Positions 33,140-45,342 of a stretch of 64,000 bases of DNA are shown here, piece by piece; the first letter of the stretch is position 1; every line of letters begins with the position of its first letter. Both the position numbers and the translations under genes were made by a program. The stretch is taken from the NCBI RefSeq assembly GCF_904849725.1, contig NC_058518.1:217012741-217076740 (forward strand), in the 5' to 3' direction. The stretch is from Hordeum vulgare subsp. vulgare. Its lineage: Eukaryota > Streptophyta > Magnoliopsida > Poales > Poaceae. The notes under the pieces are model-generated. The model was given only the letters and a program-made list of their open reading frames with translations, was not told the DNA's origin and did no database searches.

Positions 33140-33510
33140 ATGCTATGAACGCACCAGAGATAGTGCTCGGTAAGTTTCCTGTCAACAAAATTCCTGCCAC
33201 GGTTTTATTTGATTCTTAAGCTTCCCATTTGTTCATTTCGGAAAAATTTGCCTTGAAACACAATTATTCAACCCTCCCCTTGGAAAATTCGATGTCCATC
33301 AAATCCCCGGGAGTACAGCAGAATACCCCAAAATATTGCACGGATGTTACCATTGAGGTCGAAGGCTTGACGTTTTGGGTAAATGTCATTGTGATCGAAA
33401 GCAACAATTTGGATGTTATTCTAGGAATGGATTGGCTAAATACCAACAAGAGATTTATTGACTGCTTCAACCGAACGGTCACACTCACCCACCATAGGGT
33501 AAAAGAGTAA
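33140..33510 (+). pseudogene. pol: Chromovirus I aspartic protease, stop at the active site
   Basis: The frame reads NKIPATVLFDS, then a TAA stop (33217-33219), then ASHLFISEKFALKHN and later IESNNLDVILGMDWLNTNKR. In retroviral-type proteases the active triad is Asp-Ser/Thr-Gly. Here Asp and Ser are kept and the Gly codon is the stop, so the enzyme cannot be made. The LGMDWL block marks the C-terminal part of the Gypsy protease. Domain order (gag, then protease, then RT) is normal. Confidence 0.9.
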
Positions 33511-33589
33511 AAGTTGCAACATTAGAATGGAAGAAGTCAACTCAAGTACGACTGAATAAAATGGAAGCTACTGGGATGAAGAACGTACT

Positions 33590-34550
33590 AATATTCTATG
33601 AATTGCCGGATGTATTTCCTGACGAACTACCAGGTATGCCACCAGACCGAGAAATAAAATTAATTATTGAGCTTCACCTGGTACCACCCCAATATACAAG
33701 AAACCATACTACATGGCACCTACTGAATTAGTCGAACTCAAGAAGCAAATAAAAGAGTTGTTGGACAAAGGATACATAAGGCCGAGCTCTTCGCCTTGGA
33801 GATCGCCAGTATTATTCGCCAAAAAAAGAGATGGGATGCTAAGACTTTGCGTCGATTTTCGAGCGCTGAACATGGCCACCACCAAGAACAAGTATCCATT
33901 GCGCAAGATAAATGATTTATTTGATCAGTTAGCACAAGCAAAGGTGTTCTCAGAGATTGATTTGCGGTCAGGGTATCATCAGCTTAAGGAACGTTCACAA
34001 GACATCCCTAAGACAACATTTACGTCATGATACAGATTATATGAGTTTATTGTAATGCCTTTCGGGCTAAAAAAATGTTGCATTTAATGAATAAGGTATT
34101 CATGAAGTACATTGATAAGTTTGTCGTAGTCTTCATTGACGACATACTTGTCTACTCCAAGAACCCTGAAGAAAATGTAGAACACCTAAGGACTGTATTG
34201 GGAGAACTGCGCAAGCATCAGTTGTATGCGAAATTCAGCAAATGTGAGTTTTGGCTGAAGCAAGTTTGATTTTTTTGCCACGTAATGACCCAAGAAGGCA
34301 TAGTTGTGGATCCTGAGAAGGTCAAGCCTGTACGTGAATGGCCGCAACCTGCTAACGTGAGAGATATTAGAAGTTTCCTCAGAATGGTGGGATACTACCG
34401 GAGATTTATTGAAAGTTTTTCTACTATTGCCAAGCACATGACCTAGCTACTAAAAAAGGACAAGAAGTTTGAATGGACTGAAGCTTGTGAGAATAGCTTC
34501 CATGAGCTGAAGAAGAGACTGACCACGGCACCAATGTTAATTGTCCTAGA
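33590..34550 (+). pseudogene. pol: Chromovirus I reverse transcriptase, several stops and shifts
   Basis: Blocks in order: LPDVFPDELPGMPPDREIKL at the RT start; then [20 protein letters not shown]; then [20 protein letters not shown]; then [13 protein letters not shown] with the first catalytic Asp. The palm loop [14 protein letters not shown] (FIDD at 34132-34143) has both Asp residues. The connection domain follows, with VVDPEKVKPVREWPQPANVR. Stops lie at 34028-34030 and 34267-34269, and a frameshift falls near 34065. The catalytic residues are kept even though the frame is broken. Confidence 0.9.
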
Positions 34551-34925
34551 CATAAATAAAGATTTAGATGTATAATGTGATGCCTCATGGTAAGGCCTCA
34601 GATGCGTGCTTATGGAGGAAGGGAAAGTCGTGGCTTACGCCTCGAGACAACTATGGCGACACGAAGAAAATGACCCCCCTCATGATTTGGAATTAGTTGC
34701 TGTGATACATGCTCTCAAGGAATGTTGACATTTTCTGCCTGGAAATCGACGTGAGATCTACACAGATTATAAGAGTCTCAAATATATCTTCACGCAGCCA
34801 TATCTCAACCTACGATAACGATGTAGCCTGGAATTAATTAAAGATTATGAGTTGGGCATTCATTACCATCCTGGTAAGGCTAACATGGTAGCCGATGCTC
34901 TCAGCCGTAACCCCACCTCAGGCAA
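34551..34925 (+). pseudogene. pol: Chromovirus I RNase H
   Basis: The frame holds [48 protein letters not shown] and VADALSRNP, which supply the catalytic D-E-D-D set of RNase H. Stops fall after DV (about 34573), after SW (about 34591), at 34726-34728 and near 34816. All four catalytic residues remain. RNase H removes the RNA strand after minus-strand DNA synthesis. Confidence 0.85.
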
Positions 34926-36195
34926 AGGACTTGTACCAAAGGTAAGACCTGAAATTACGAGAGAGTTCGCTCTGCTAAACTTGCTTCTCGTTAAAGAAGG
35001 CACCGTTGCAGAACTAGAAGTACAACACACTCTGGATGAGAATATGAAGAAGGCTCATAAGGAGCACCCTAACATTGAAGGCATGAAGAAAAAGGTGAAC
35101 CTTGGAAAGGCCCCCGAATTTATTATTGATGAACATGGGTACAGTGACCGACTATGCGTACCAGACAAAGAGGACCTCAAAGCTCAAATTTTGGAAGAAA
35201 CTCACAATGTGGCATACTCAATCCATCCCGGACGTATAAAAATGTTCAAGGATCTATAGGCAAAATATTGGTGGCATGGGATAAATAGGGATATTGCTTC
35301 TCACATTGCCCGGTATGATTCTTGCCAATGAATCAAGGCACAACACCAGAAGCCAGCAGGATTGTTGCAGCCTATGAAAGTACCCTAGTGGAAGTGGGAT
35401 GAGGTAGGCATGGACATCATTGTCGGACTAACCCAAGTCACGACACGAGCACGATGCCATATGGGTTATCGCAGATCGACTCATGAAGGTGGCTCACTTC
35501 ATTCCTGTAAAGACTACATACTCCACTCAGAAGCTAGCAAAGTTATACCTCGCCTGTATTGTCTGCTTACATGGGATACCAAAGACTATTGCATCAGATA
35601 GAGGCACCCAGTTTACATCAAGGTTTTGGGATTATTTGCAACAAGCATTAAGAACCCAGTTAGTGTTCAACACAACATATCACCCCCAAACTAGAGGACA
35701 GACCGAACGTGTAAATCAGATTCTCGAAGACATGGCCAGGGCTTGTGTACTCACATATGGAAACAGTTGGGAGGATAGTTTTCCTTACGACAAATTTTCA
35801 TACAACAACAGTTATGAGGCAAGCTTACAAATGTCACCTTTTGAAGCCTTATATGGAAGAAGATGTAGTACGCCTCAAAATTGGTGAGAAACAAGAGATA
35901 GCCATATCTTCGGCCCGTAACTACATCAAGAGGCACACGACAAGGTAAAACTCATAAGGGACATACTCAAGATAGCCCAAAGCTGTCAGAAGAGTTATTA
36001 CGATTAGAAACACCGTGACGTCGGTTTCGATCCAAATGATTACGTATATCTCAAGGTATCACCAATGAGAGGACGGCAAAAGTTCAAGCTCAAGGGCAAG
36101 CTTGTTCCCCGCTTCATCAGACCATTTCGTGTAATTTCTCGAAGGGGCCATGTCGCCTATCAACTGGACCTACTGACATAATTGTCAGATGTGCA
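34926..36195 (+). pseudogene. pol: Chromovirus I integrase
   Basis: The zinc-binding domain (35190-35345) has H-N-V-A-Y-S-I-H, but the first Cys of the C-x2-C pair is Tyr (RYDSC). The core has MDIIVGL (first Asp, about 35413), then after a frameshift (35440-35480) ASDRGTQFTSRFWDYL (second Asp) and RGQTERVNQILEDM (Glu). The D-D-E set is complete but split by the shift. The frame ends at a stop after TPQNW (35885-35887). The remaining 300 bases carry the DNA-binding C-terminal domain with KFKLKGKLVPRFI-type text in another frame. Integrase inserts the cDNA into the host chromosome. Confidence 0.85.
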
Positions 36196-36482
36196 CAATT
36201 TGTTCGATATTTCTCAACTAAGGAAGTGTGTAAGGAACCCCGATCAACAGGTAGCCCATGAAAGTATAGAAGTGCAACCAAATCTATCTTATCAGGAACA
36301 CCCTGTGAAAATATGAGAGGAGGCAGAGAGGAGGCCACAAGAGAAGGTCACTAAGCTATCCAGGGTACAGTGGAGAAACCATTCAGAGGATGATGCCACT
36401 TGGGAAAGGGAGGATTTCCTGTAGAAAGAACAACCACAACTTCTTGAGGACTGGCTGAAATCTCGGGGACGAGATTTTTCTT
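36196..36482 (+). pseudogene. pol: Chromodomain-like C-terminal tail of chromovirus I
   Basis: The frame reads HPVKI, a stop, then EEAERRPQEKVTKLSRVQWR, then NHSEDDATWEREDFL and a stop. The V-x-W-x-N-H-x2-E-x-A-T-W-E motif is the hallmark of the chromodomain-like tail of plant chromoviruses, thought to steer integration toward particular chromatin. It supports the chromovirus assignment. Two stops interrupt it. Confidence 0.85.
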
Positions 36483-36496
36483 AAGGGGGTAGGTGT
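36483..36496 (+). other. Polypurine tract of chromovirus I
   Basis: AAGGGGGTAGGTGT abuts the 3' LTR start TGTAACACCC. It is the expected primer for plus-strand synthesis. Confidence 0.8.
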
Positions 36497-39400
36497 TGTA
36501 ACACCCAAAATTTTAAATTTCACTTCTTGTCTTTAAATTGTTTTCAAAATGGATTTTCAAAAATTTGGCTTCGATAAAAAGATCTTGAATTTCTTTGAAA
36601 ACCACTTTAAGAAAATCTTTGGAGCTTTCTTTTCTCAAACATGCCTGGTTTGTAAAGGATTATTTTAGCCTCTTCTCAAAATGAATTGGTTTGTGAGAAT
36701 ATTTTATTCTTTTGCAAAACCTTGAAATTATTTTCTATAGGTTCAATTCACAACTTCCTTCAAGATTTATTTTTCCTCCATTCTTCTTTAGACTCTTTGG
36801 CACTTCTATCACATATAGGTCTTCATTTTCATTGCTTTCCCAAAGTTTTAGAAGGGTTTAACGACCTTTCATATTTTATTTCAAATAAAAGTATTTACTG
36901 TTCAACTTGGACCCCAACAAATTTACATAGGATATCGTTTATCCCTTTGGAATTTGAAATCCAAACTCCTACCCATAGAAGGCCTTAGTACCCACAACCC
37001 ATTTCACCAAAAACCTTGAAGTCATGAGTTTGAAAAATTCAAATTTCATATGACTCAAGTTTGAGACAAAAGACTCTATTTTCAATAAAAACTGACTAAA
37101 ACATTTTCAAAAATTCTAAAAATTTGTAGGCAGCCTCTGGACTCAATGAGAGATCACCCCAAAAAATTTCAGCTCAAAATATTTTGCCCATGTGCCACTT
37201 TCATTTGGTCGAACACCTAGCATGCATTGCAACCCTGTCTTTGAACTTGATTCACTCAAACATTGAGGGTTCAGTGTTTCAGTCAGTGCGCAATGTAAAA
37301 CAAAAAAGTAACACGGGAGCTGCTCGATCCTATGCCCGAGCTTATCCACGCGACGCGTATCACCTTGGATGATCGGTGGCGTGGGTGGTGAGCTGGCAGA
37401 GCCAGTCAGCTCCGGTTGCAGCATCTGCAGCGGCTGCCTCGGACATCATAGCCTCCCCTGTTGCAGCTCCGCACCGCTCGACACCGCCCCTTGCACATGA
37501 ATCCTCCGCGTGTCCCTGGCCGTGTACACCCCGTGTTTTCCGTCGCCACGCCCCGGGTAGCGTAGAGCACGAACTCTGCTGCCGTCGTGCACAGCGGGAC
37601 CCGCATGGTCGAGCCGTGTCTTGCGTCGATGGCTGTTCGATCTTTGACCAAAAATGGAGCCCCCTAGATGAGTAGGTACCGACCGGACCACCTAACCGCC
37701 TCACTAACCCCCTAGATCACCCCTATCGCTCGCCGGAGTTAAGACCCACGGCACCTCTCTCAGGCCTCTATAAATAGAGCCTCCTTTGAGCTGCCGAACC
37801 CATCACCCACTCCAGCACACTCCATCCCCACTCTGAAGTCGTGACCAAGCCAGAGAAGGGCCTCGGAGAGGCCTTCTTCTCCGACTCCGGGCACTTTGAT
37901 CCGCCATAGACCTCAACATTCGAGCAAGGTGAGCGGGGATGTGAGTTCCTGAGACTTTCCGTAACCTCCTAGTGGTTCTCTCCTCCTAACCCCCCCCGCT
38001 GATTTGATCGCAGGCAAGCCCCACGGTTAGATCACCACAAGACGCCTTCGAGGTAGGGTAATGTATTTTGTTTCAGACGTTTTGAGTTTTCTCAAACGAG
38101 CCCATGGACAGTTTCTGTTTTATTACAGAATGGTCCCTGAACTTGTTTTGCTTATAACTATTAATCTAACACAACTTTTTAATTGATTATTTCTACAACA
38201 TCTTGCTCTAAGGTTCTAGTTTATTTTTAAATATTTGAAAATTATTTGGAGAGAGTATGTAGGCCTCAACTCTTACGACAATATGTGTTATATGACGTAG
38301 ATTTCGACGAGGGAAACACCGACATTTACTTCACCGAGCCTGATCCCGACTACGTGGAACCACGCAAGCATGTTTGAACTTTTGATGTGTTGTTTGCTCA
38401 CTAACCAAAATTTAACATTCATCCATTGCATTATTCAAGCATATTGTGTATCTCATAATCAAAGTCAAAACATGACTATGGCAACTTATAGTCGTGCGAG
38501 GTCGTGGATAACCTAGTCATGCGGAACATGATAGGTTATGGCCTGGTCATGGCAAGTGCAAAAAATTTGATGGGAAGGAAGTAATAACTGCAGTATCGAC
38601 CTAGATCGAGTCTTGTCATTGTCTTACTTTGAGTATCGTGCTACCACAGTTTCCTGAATGAGGATTTGGTATAGTTAGTCGTAGGCATGTTATCAGTCGC
38701 ACACCAAGTAGAGGGGTCGGAATGATAGTATCCATGGACGTGGACTAAATCCAGTCATCCGGTCAGGGGGCAGGGGTGTTTCTGGTCTAGGACCGAGAGG
38801 GAGGGTACTCCCTTGTAGCGCGCAGTATAAATTTGATACCATGCTAGTCGAGGTCGGAGCCTCCTCGTCATATGATTTTTCCCTGGCAATGTAGTCCGGG
38901 TGAAGCTGGGCTTCGCGGGGGTAAAATGGGTGTGTGATGATGTTGAGTGTCTACTTCTAAAATACCGTACACGGGATTAGTCATGTAGACTATCAAAACC
39001 CATGGGCAATGGGTAAAGAGTACACCCTCTATATAGTCAAAACTATTTGACTAGACGTGTCCACGGTGAAGGACGGTCGTTTGGCACGTCAAGTGTCGGT
39101 CTTAGAGTCAGTCTTTGGAATACAAGTTGGTTGGACAATAATGGTTGTGGATATCTAACGGTATTGTGGAATAATTCATTATTCACAACTTCGTTCTGAA
39201 ATTGTTCTGAAGGTTGGTTGTACCACCCGGAAAATTATTAATTATTTTATGCCCATTCAGTGGTGTCGCTAAGACGCCCGACTGTGGCGTGTTATTTATT
39301 TTATGACCTTTTTGTGGTGTCACTAGGACGCACAACTGCGACCTATTATTTATTTTATGCCCTTTCTGTGGTGTCGCTAAGACGCTCGACTCTGGCTTGT

Positions 39401-40130
39401 TATTATCTTTATGGTGTGTATGAGGTGTCGCTTAGACGCCCGACGGTGGTAAACTAACACTTGTTAACATATCGAGGAGTCGCTCCGGACACCCGATCGG
39501 TGCATTTTTATTTTTCTATTGGGATATCTCAGGAGGATTACTACCTGATTTATCCACTAACTTAATTTATTTCTAACACCTCTATTTGATAAATTATGAT
39601 CTGAACCATGCATATTAATAATTAATTGCATGCATCTCATCTTTTGTGCAAACTGTTTGCGAGTACTTCTCGAAGTACTAACTGATGTGGCCAGATATGG
39701 ATAAAGGAGATCTCATGGACGAAGAGTTCGTTAGCGAGTCCGATGTCTACAGGAGTCCAAGTCAATCTTGCAATCCTAGAGTGTGCAGCTGTATTATTTC
39801 ACCTCTTTCGCCACCACGAATAAATCGTCAAGCCTCACTCCGACGCTTGTCCCGTAATAGTACTTTTCATGTCATATTACTCTGATGTGATGTACCCCTC
39901 TTATTACGAGCAGTAGATTTATCCTATTACCAGTGTAACATATCCGTCTGTGTGAGACTTGGACATGTTGTAATAAATTGTAGGGCAACCTCTTCTCTAC
40001 TTTGTTTAATATTAAGTACTACTTGTTTTCTGTATCAAGACGAGTCTATCATTGGGACATATTTTTCTACACTGGTGACGCGCATGGCTGATTTACAATA
40101 AAATATTTTATTTGGAAACAGGTCGTGACA
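36497..40130 (+). repeat. 3' LTR of chromovirus I (3,634 bp)
   Basis: It starts TGTAACACCC and ends GGTCGTGACA, collinear with 27051-30882 except for a missing segment of about 230 bp near 38028. It retains TATAAATA (37769-37776), the intron-like borders (37929-38013) and four 54-bp units (39238-39450). It is followed by the target duplication TCTGT. Confidence 0.92.
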
Positions 40131-40135
40131 TCTGT

Positions 40136-40480
40136 CCCGAGATCTATGTCCTCATGAAGAGAACTAGGCCACTCACAATCTTGAGCTGGCAGGAGTGGTT
40201 CATGCCTTGAATACGTGGCGGCATTACCTTGTGGGAAAGTGATGTCAGATATACACAGACCACAAGAGTTTAATGTATATTTTCACTCAGAAGGAATTGA
40301 ACATGAGGGAACAAAGATGGTTCGAGTTGATCAAAGATTACGACCTCAATATTCAATACCACCCCGAAAAGGCCAATGTGGTAGCAGATGCCTTGAGAAG
40401 GAAGTCGTCTTCCTTGAATGTTATGATCAAGGAAAGGCTACCCGCCTTGTAAGAGGAACTTGAGAGCTTCGAGTTGGAGC
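40136..40480 (+). pseudogene. pol: Chromovirus H RNase H, second half
   Basis: Directly after the target duplication the frame continues RNase H in phase with the part ending at 27050. It includes THNLELAGVVHALNTWRHYL (catalytic Glu), [14 protein letters not shown] (Asp) and [15 protein letters not shown] (Asp). Stops lie near 40161 and 40231, and there are two frame changes. The catalytic residues are kept. Confidence 0.85.
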
Positions 40481-41560
40481 TAGTCGCACCAAGATATCTA
40501 GACAACCTTGAAGCAAAGCCTACATTGATGGACGATATCAATGAAGCTCAAAAGGGACCTGAGAGCATCGAAGGTATCAAGAAGAATATCAAGGATGGTA
40601 AGGCCCCAGGATTCACAGTGGATGAACAAGGAGTTGAATGATTTGGTGACCGCATTTGCGTACCCAACAAAGCTGAGCTCAAGAGCATGATCTTTTAGGA
40701 AGTACATGACACTCCATATTCCATCCACCCTGGAGGAACCAAGATGTACCAATACCTCAAGGCAAGATTCTGGTGGCATGGCATGACGAGAGAGATAGCC
40801 TCTTATGTCACTAAATGTGACGTATGTTAGATGGTCAAGGCTGAGCATCAGTGACCCGCTGGACTGCTACAACTTCTCCAAGTGCCGGAATGGAAGTGGG
40901 ACAAAATCAGGATGGACTTCAGCACTGGTCTGCCAATATCAAGCACAAGACATGATTCCATTTGGGTCATTGTCGACCACCTGACCAAGGTAGCCCACTT
41001 CGCTCCCATCAATACCACCTATGATGGGAGTCAACTAGCCAACCTCTACATCAATCGCATTGTGAGCCTTCATGGAGTTCCTAAGGAGATCGTATTATAT
41101 CGTGTCACCCAGTTCACCTCGAGGTTCTGGAAGAAGTATCACGAAGCTATGGGAACCAACCTCTCCTTCAGCAGCGCTTCAGACCAGCGGGCAGGCGAAA
41201 CGAGTAAATCAGATACTCGAGGACATGCTCCGTGTCTGTGCATTTTCCTGTGGATCCAAGTGGTAAGATTGTTTGCCTTTTGCCGAGTTCTCGTACAACA
41301 ACAACTACCAGTCTAGCCTCCACATGGCACCATTTGAGGTGTTGTATAGTCGCAAGTGTCGAACTCCCGTCAATTGGTTAGAAACCGAAGAAGGGCTAGT
41401 CTTCGGACCAGATGTCCTCCGTCAAGCAGAAGAACAAGTTCAACTTGTCAGGGAAAGCATAGGGCCTTCAAATCAAGACAGAAGAGCTATGATGTCTCCC
41501 ATCACCGAGAAATGAGTTTCCCTGTTGGGGACTATGCCTAACTTCGAGTCACGCCTCTCA
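40481..41560 (+). pseudogene. pol: Chromovirus H integrase, catalytic Asp replaced by Tyr
   Basis: The zinc-binding domain keeps H-D-T-P-Y-S-I-H and C-D-V-C (about 40705-40830), with stops just after LKSMIF and CDVC. The core has IRMDFSTGLPISSTRHDSIW (first Asp), DHLTKVAHFAPINTTYDG, then IVLYRVTQFTSRFW. The place of the second catalytic Asp is TAT (Tyr, 41098-41100), and the Gly two residues further is Val. A frameshift near 41185 separates this from AKRVNQILEDM, where the Glu expected just before the Arg-Val-Asn is also missing (Lys). The enzyme is dead. The C-terminal domain continues to about 41560. Confidence 0.85.
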
Positions 41561-42003
41561 AGGAAAAAAAACGCTTCCACGTCAAGGGGAAACTAGCAAC
41601 AAGGTACATTGGTCCCTTCAAGGTCATTGAAATACATGGATAAGTTGCCTAACAGCTGGAGCTACCATCCAAACTTTCAGATGTTCACAATGTTTTCCAC
41701 GTGTTGCAACTCTAGATGTGCCTCCAAGTTCCCAGCCGCCCTGAGCTCTACAAGGATATCGATCATCGAGGCATCGATCTTTAGCTAGACCTCACTTATT
41801 GTGAGAGACCAATCCGCATCCTGGACGAAGCCGAGCATTGCACCAGAAGCCGCACCATCAAGTACTTCAAGGTCTAGTGGAGCAAGCACACTCAAGCAGA
41901 AGCAACATGGGACATGAAGACTATCTCAGATCCGAGTTTCCTTCTCTTTTTAGCGCCTAGCCTAGGAATCTCAGAGACGAGATTCTTGTAAGGGGGATAG
42001 GTC
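41561..42003 (+). pseudogene. pol: Chromovirus H integrase tail with chromodomain-like motif and polypurine tract
   Basis: Frames show the DNA-binding region with FHVKGKLATRYIGPFKVIE, a Leu-rich linker, then RPIRILDEAEHCTRSRTIKY and a stop, then WSKHTQAEATWDMKT. This matches the chromodomain-like tail of chromoviruses, with the N-H pair changed to K-H. The polypurine tract AAGGGGGATAGGTC abuts the LTR. Confidence 0.75.
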
Positions 42004-45000
42004 TGTCACACCCTATGTTTGTACCACTTTTGCCATATGTTGTTTTTATAAAAAATTGTAACCAATTAAAACTTCTGCATGTTTGTGATGATTGATTTTG
42101 TTGCAACTTGCTTGTGTGACTGATTGAGTTTTCGAATCATTATAGTTGTTCTCCTCTCGAAAACCCACCTCCTTGAACCCAAGCAGTTTCCCATTGATCA
42201 TGCCATGTGAATAGAACCAGAAAACAATTTTTAGTAAATTATTATTTTAACAAAAGGCATTTAATCATTTCAAGTTCTCCCAAACCCCTAATTGGGATTT
42301 GCATTTCAAGTTCCCAATTTAGGAGGGTTGTTTTACACCAAAGACTTCATTTGAATCCTATTATTCAAAAGACTTCTCAAAACCACAAAATAATAATTTT
42401 AAAGTTATTTTCCTATTTTATTTAAATACCTTTTGCTAAGGCCAGAAATTGTATTTGAGAAATTATTTTCTTGCTTCAAAAATATTTGAGAAAATTTAGG
42501 GAAACTTGGTCGACATATATTTTCCATACATAAGAGTTTCAACACATGGTCATGTTCAAAATATTGGACAAAACCCCTCAAAACCCTTTATGCCTATTTC
42601 AAGCTTTTGAAATATTTCCATAGGAAATAGTCTCAATAAATTCGAGGAAAATTCTAGCGAGTCACGCATGGTAATTATGGTGATCCTGCAAAGTTTCGTA
42701 TAAATCCAAGTTGATGTGATCCACCTAGTAATCCCAAAACTATTTTTGTCCACAACCAAATTTGAGCAACTTTACATTTCCAAGTTTATCCAATTGATCC
42801 CAAACTTTACATGAGTGATCCACCCCCCAAATAAAGATGCCACACCAAGTTGTGCATATGCGGGAGTTCATTTGATCACCTAGGCCCACATAAATTTGAT
42901 TATTTCCGTTTATAGGGTTTTTCATGTCTACATTATCAAATTTGCTCAAATGAGCTCAAACTTGGGTAATTCTACTGATTTTTCTCATCATTTAATCCTG
43001 TTAAATCTCACTGCAAGTGGTGAAGTTTATCTTGCTCAAACCAGCATCAAACACCTTTTGGTGATTTGGTAAAACTCCTACTTTCACCCCTTACACCATT
43101 CTCCTTAACTCCAAATTTTTACCACAAGCCCACAGAGTACCCTTCATCTGCAGCAGAGAGATCTAGATTTGGTTCAATGTTAGGAGTGGACAAAGACCCC
43201 AACTAAGCCCCTGATTCACCCTGGCAGAGACTTTCTCCCCCTCTTCCTTTGACCACATCCTCCTTTATCGGATCCAAAGCATCCAAGGGCATCTACACAT
43301 CCCCAGACACTAGTCGACAACGTGGAATGTGCCAGAGCACACCAACATGCTGGGGCGTGACAAAACTGCATTCTAGACGTGCTAAAGTGCGCACCCGCAC
43401 TGTTGGAGGGCATCCCCGACCAGCTATGGCCCCCTCCGGCTATCCCCCGAGCCCTCCTCGACGGTAGAGACCCTCCACCATGTCGTGCCCCTCCTTTCCC
43501 CCCTTCTCCTCCCCCTGCGATGCGTGACCTTGGTCGGCCGATTCGGCCAGATGGCACCCCCACTGCGGCATGCCATGAGCCAACTCTCGCTCCTCCTCGT
43601 CTTTTTCCCAACCCCAGGCATCATCCACAAAGACCGCAGACGCACCCCCAAGTCCCCTCTCCTCCCCTGGCTGTTGCCACGGGCTCGTCGGCACACGAGC
43701 TTTCGGTGAACCATGCCCCACTATGAAACGACCCCGAGCCTCCCTCTTCCTCCTTCGACCTCCTGATACTCCTAATCGCAGACCTAAACCACCCACTCAT
43801 CGCCATAGGCCCCCGAACTTGAGATCAATCCCCGGATCCACCGCATCAGGATTCCGGCAATCCCCAGGTAGAAGGCCGCTCCGATTCTCATTTCCTCCCC
43901 ATTGGAACCGCAGTAGCTTCCTTGTTGCTTCTACCTCTCTCCCCTGTTGTTTTGGTGCAGGATTCAGCCCCAACGACCAACCTCCCGAATTGCCTCCGCC
44001 ACGGGACCTTGTCGTCGGTGACTTCCTGCACTCGGCTCCTCCCTCCACCACCAGTCGAACGACGACTCGCCCCTGGACCGATTTCCACCCCTATCTGCCC
44101 TCACAGTGCCTTGTACCATCACCGGTGAGCTCGCCACCCTCTCTGTCGTGAGGTTGAAGATGACAGGTGGGGGCGACCTATCATCCTCACAGCTTCCTCG
44201 CTTCCCCTTGCCGCCACTCGCGGCTAGGCCCCTTGTGTTGTGTTTAAACCCTCACGGGTGCGCTCGCCGGGCCCGCGTGAGCTGGTTTCGCTGGGCGGGC
44301 CGATTCGGCTAGCAGCTTCTGGCCCAGGAACTGTGGCATTTTTATTCTTAACTTTTTATTTGTATTTTGCAAAACCCCGCAGGGGTCAATATTTATCCAA
44401 ATTCAAATATTCCTCCACCACAAATCTTATAATCTTATGTAGTATTTTAGGGTGACACTAGTGTAATTTTTACAATATATCGCATGCACTGTTTTATTTT
44501 ATAACCCTGTTTTGGTCATTTTAACCTTGTGTTAACATAGTTTCTGCAACTTTTTACAGTCGAAAAACAAGACCCAATAATTATTACATAAACTGTACTC
44601 ATCCTAGTATTTTACAAAAATGGTGTGACATTTTTTCGAGTAGATTATTTTCTCTGTTTATGGTTGAGTTCTTATTTTTCGCTGTTTATATTGCGACGAT
44701 AGATTGCGTTGCGGACGAGGGACTTGGACTAGAATACTTTGAAGATCCCGGAGACTTTGTTGAGCAAGGCAAGCAGCCCCCTAACCATGTCTAAGAGAAT
44801 ACTTTCATGCACGTCTTATTTAGCATTTTATTCCGATGCATAAGGCCATGTTGAATCGGTAACTAGCTCGGTGAGGTGTTCCCGATAGTTCCTCGATGAC
44901 ACTTGCACTTGGGCATAACCCTACCGACCTATGAGTGTTGTGCGGGTGGGGTGTAGTTTGGTGGCTAGTAGTGTTACGCATGGGATTGGGTACATGCATG

Positions 45001-45342
45001 GAGATGGCAAAAGAAGATGATTTCAAATGTTTTACGAAAACCCCGTCGGGTGCCACTAATGCTCGTCGGTGATGTGTTGATCTAGGTAACCACTTGATAA
45101 GGGAGTAGTATACCGAGGCCAGTTGTGTGAGTGGTTTCCGAAAACCGGATTAGATTTAAGATTTGACAACTATCCCAACCTTACATGTACAACCACAATA
45201 CCCCTTATGGGACAGGGCTTTGCTAATTACTCTGGTAAGTGCCAGTAGAGAGACTGCATTACCAATGACTGGAGTGACGTGGTTACTCTCGAGACGGGGT
45301 CGTGCCAAGAAAGGGCGACTAGCATTGTTTTTTCACGGCAGA
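42004..45342 (+). repeat. 3' LTR of chromovirus H, cut on the right
   Basis: It starts TGTCACACCC after a polypurine tract. From 42226 it is collinear with the 5' LTR (21508 onward), including the GC-rich leader at 43220-44330, where the TATA box has become TATGAAA (43722-43728). It stops at 45342, where the Tat element E begins at its natural end, so the rest of this LTR lies beyond the window. Pro-rich ORFs on both strands of the leader are not supported. Confidence 0.8.

Larger units (their letters stand above)
27051..40130 (+). mobile_element. Chromovirus I (Tekay/Del-type Gypsy), structurally complete
   Basis: The full structure is 5' LTR 27051-30882, primer site, extra 5' ORF, gag, protease, RT, RNase H, integrase, chromodomain-like tail, polypurine tract and 3' LTR 36497-40130. 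The flanks TTTGT (27046-27050) and TCTGT (40131-40135) are a 5-bp target duplication with one change. The host frame (H RNase H) resumes in phase beyond it. Many stops and frameshifts show it is no longer autonomous. Confidence 0.92.
21508..45342 (+). mobile_element. Chromovirus H (Tekay/Del-type Gypsy), heavily nested
   Basis: A partial 5' LTR (21508 to about 24700) and a 3' LTR (42004-45342) match each other collinearly. Between them are RT (26344-27050), RNase H, integrase and a chromodomain-like tail (40131-41990). The interior is split by a WHAM-like fragment (about 24740-26338) and by the complete chromovirus I (27051-40130). Primer site, gag, protease and the RT N-terminus are missing, lost around the WHAM-like fragment. 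A Tat element inserted at 45343 cuts the 3' LTR. Confidence 0.8.

Noticed and set aside
43379..44151. Pro/Arg-rich ORFs including a 142-codon one
   Set aside because: Same reason: H 3' LTR leader with no conserved frame between the two LTR copies.
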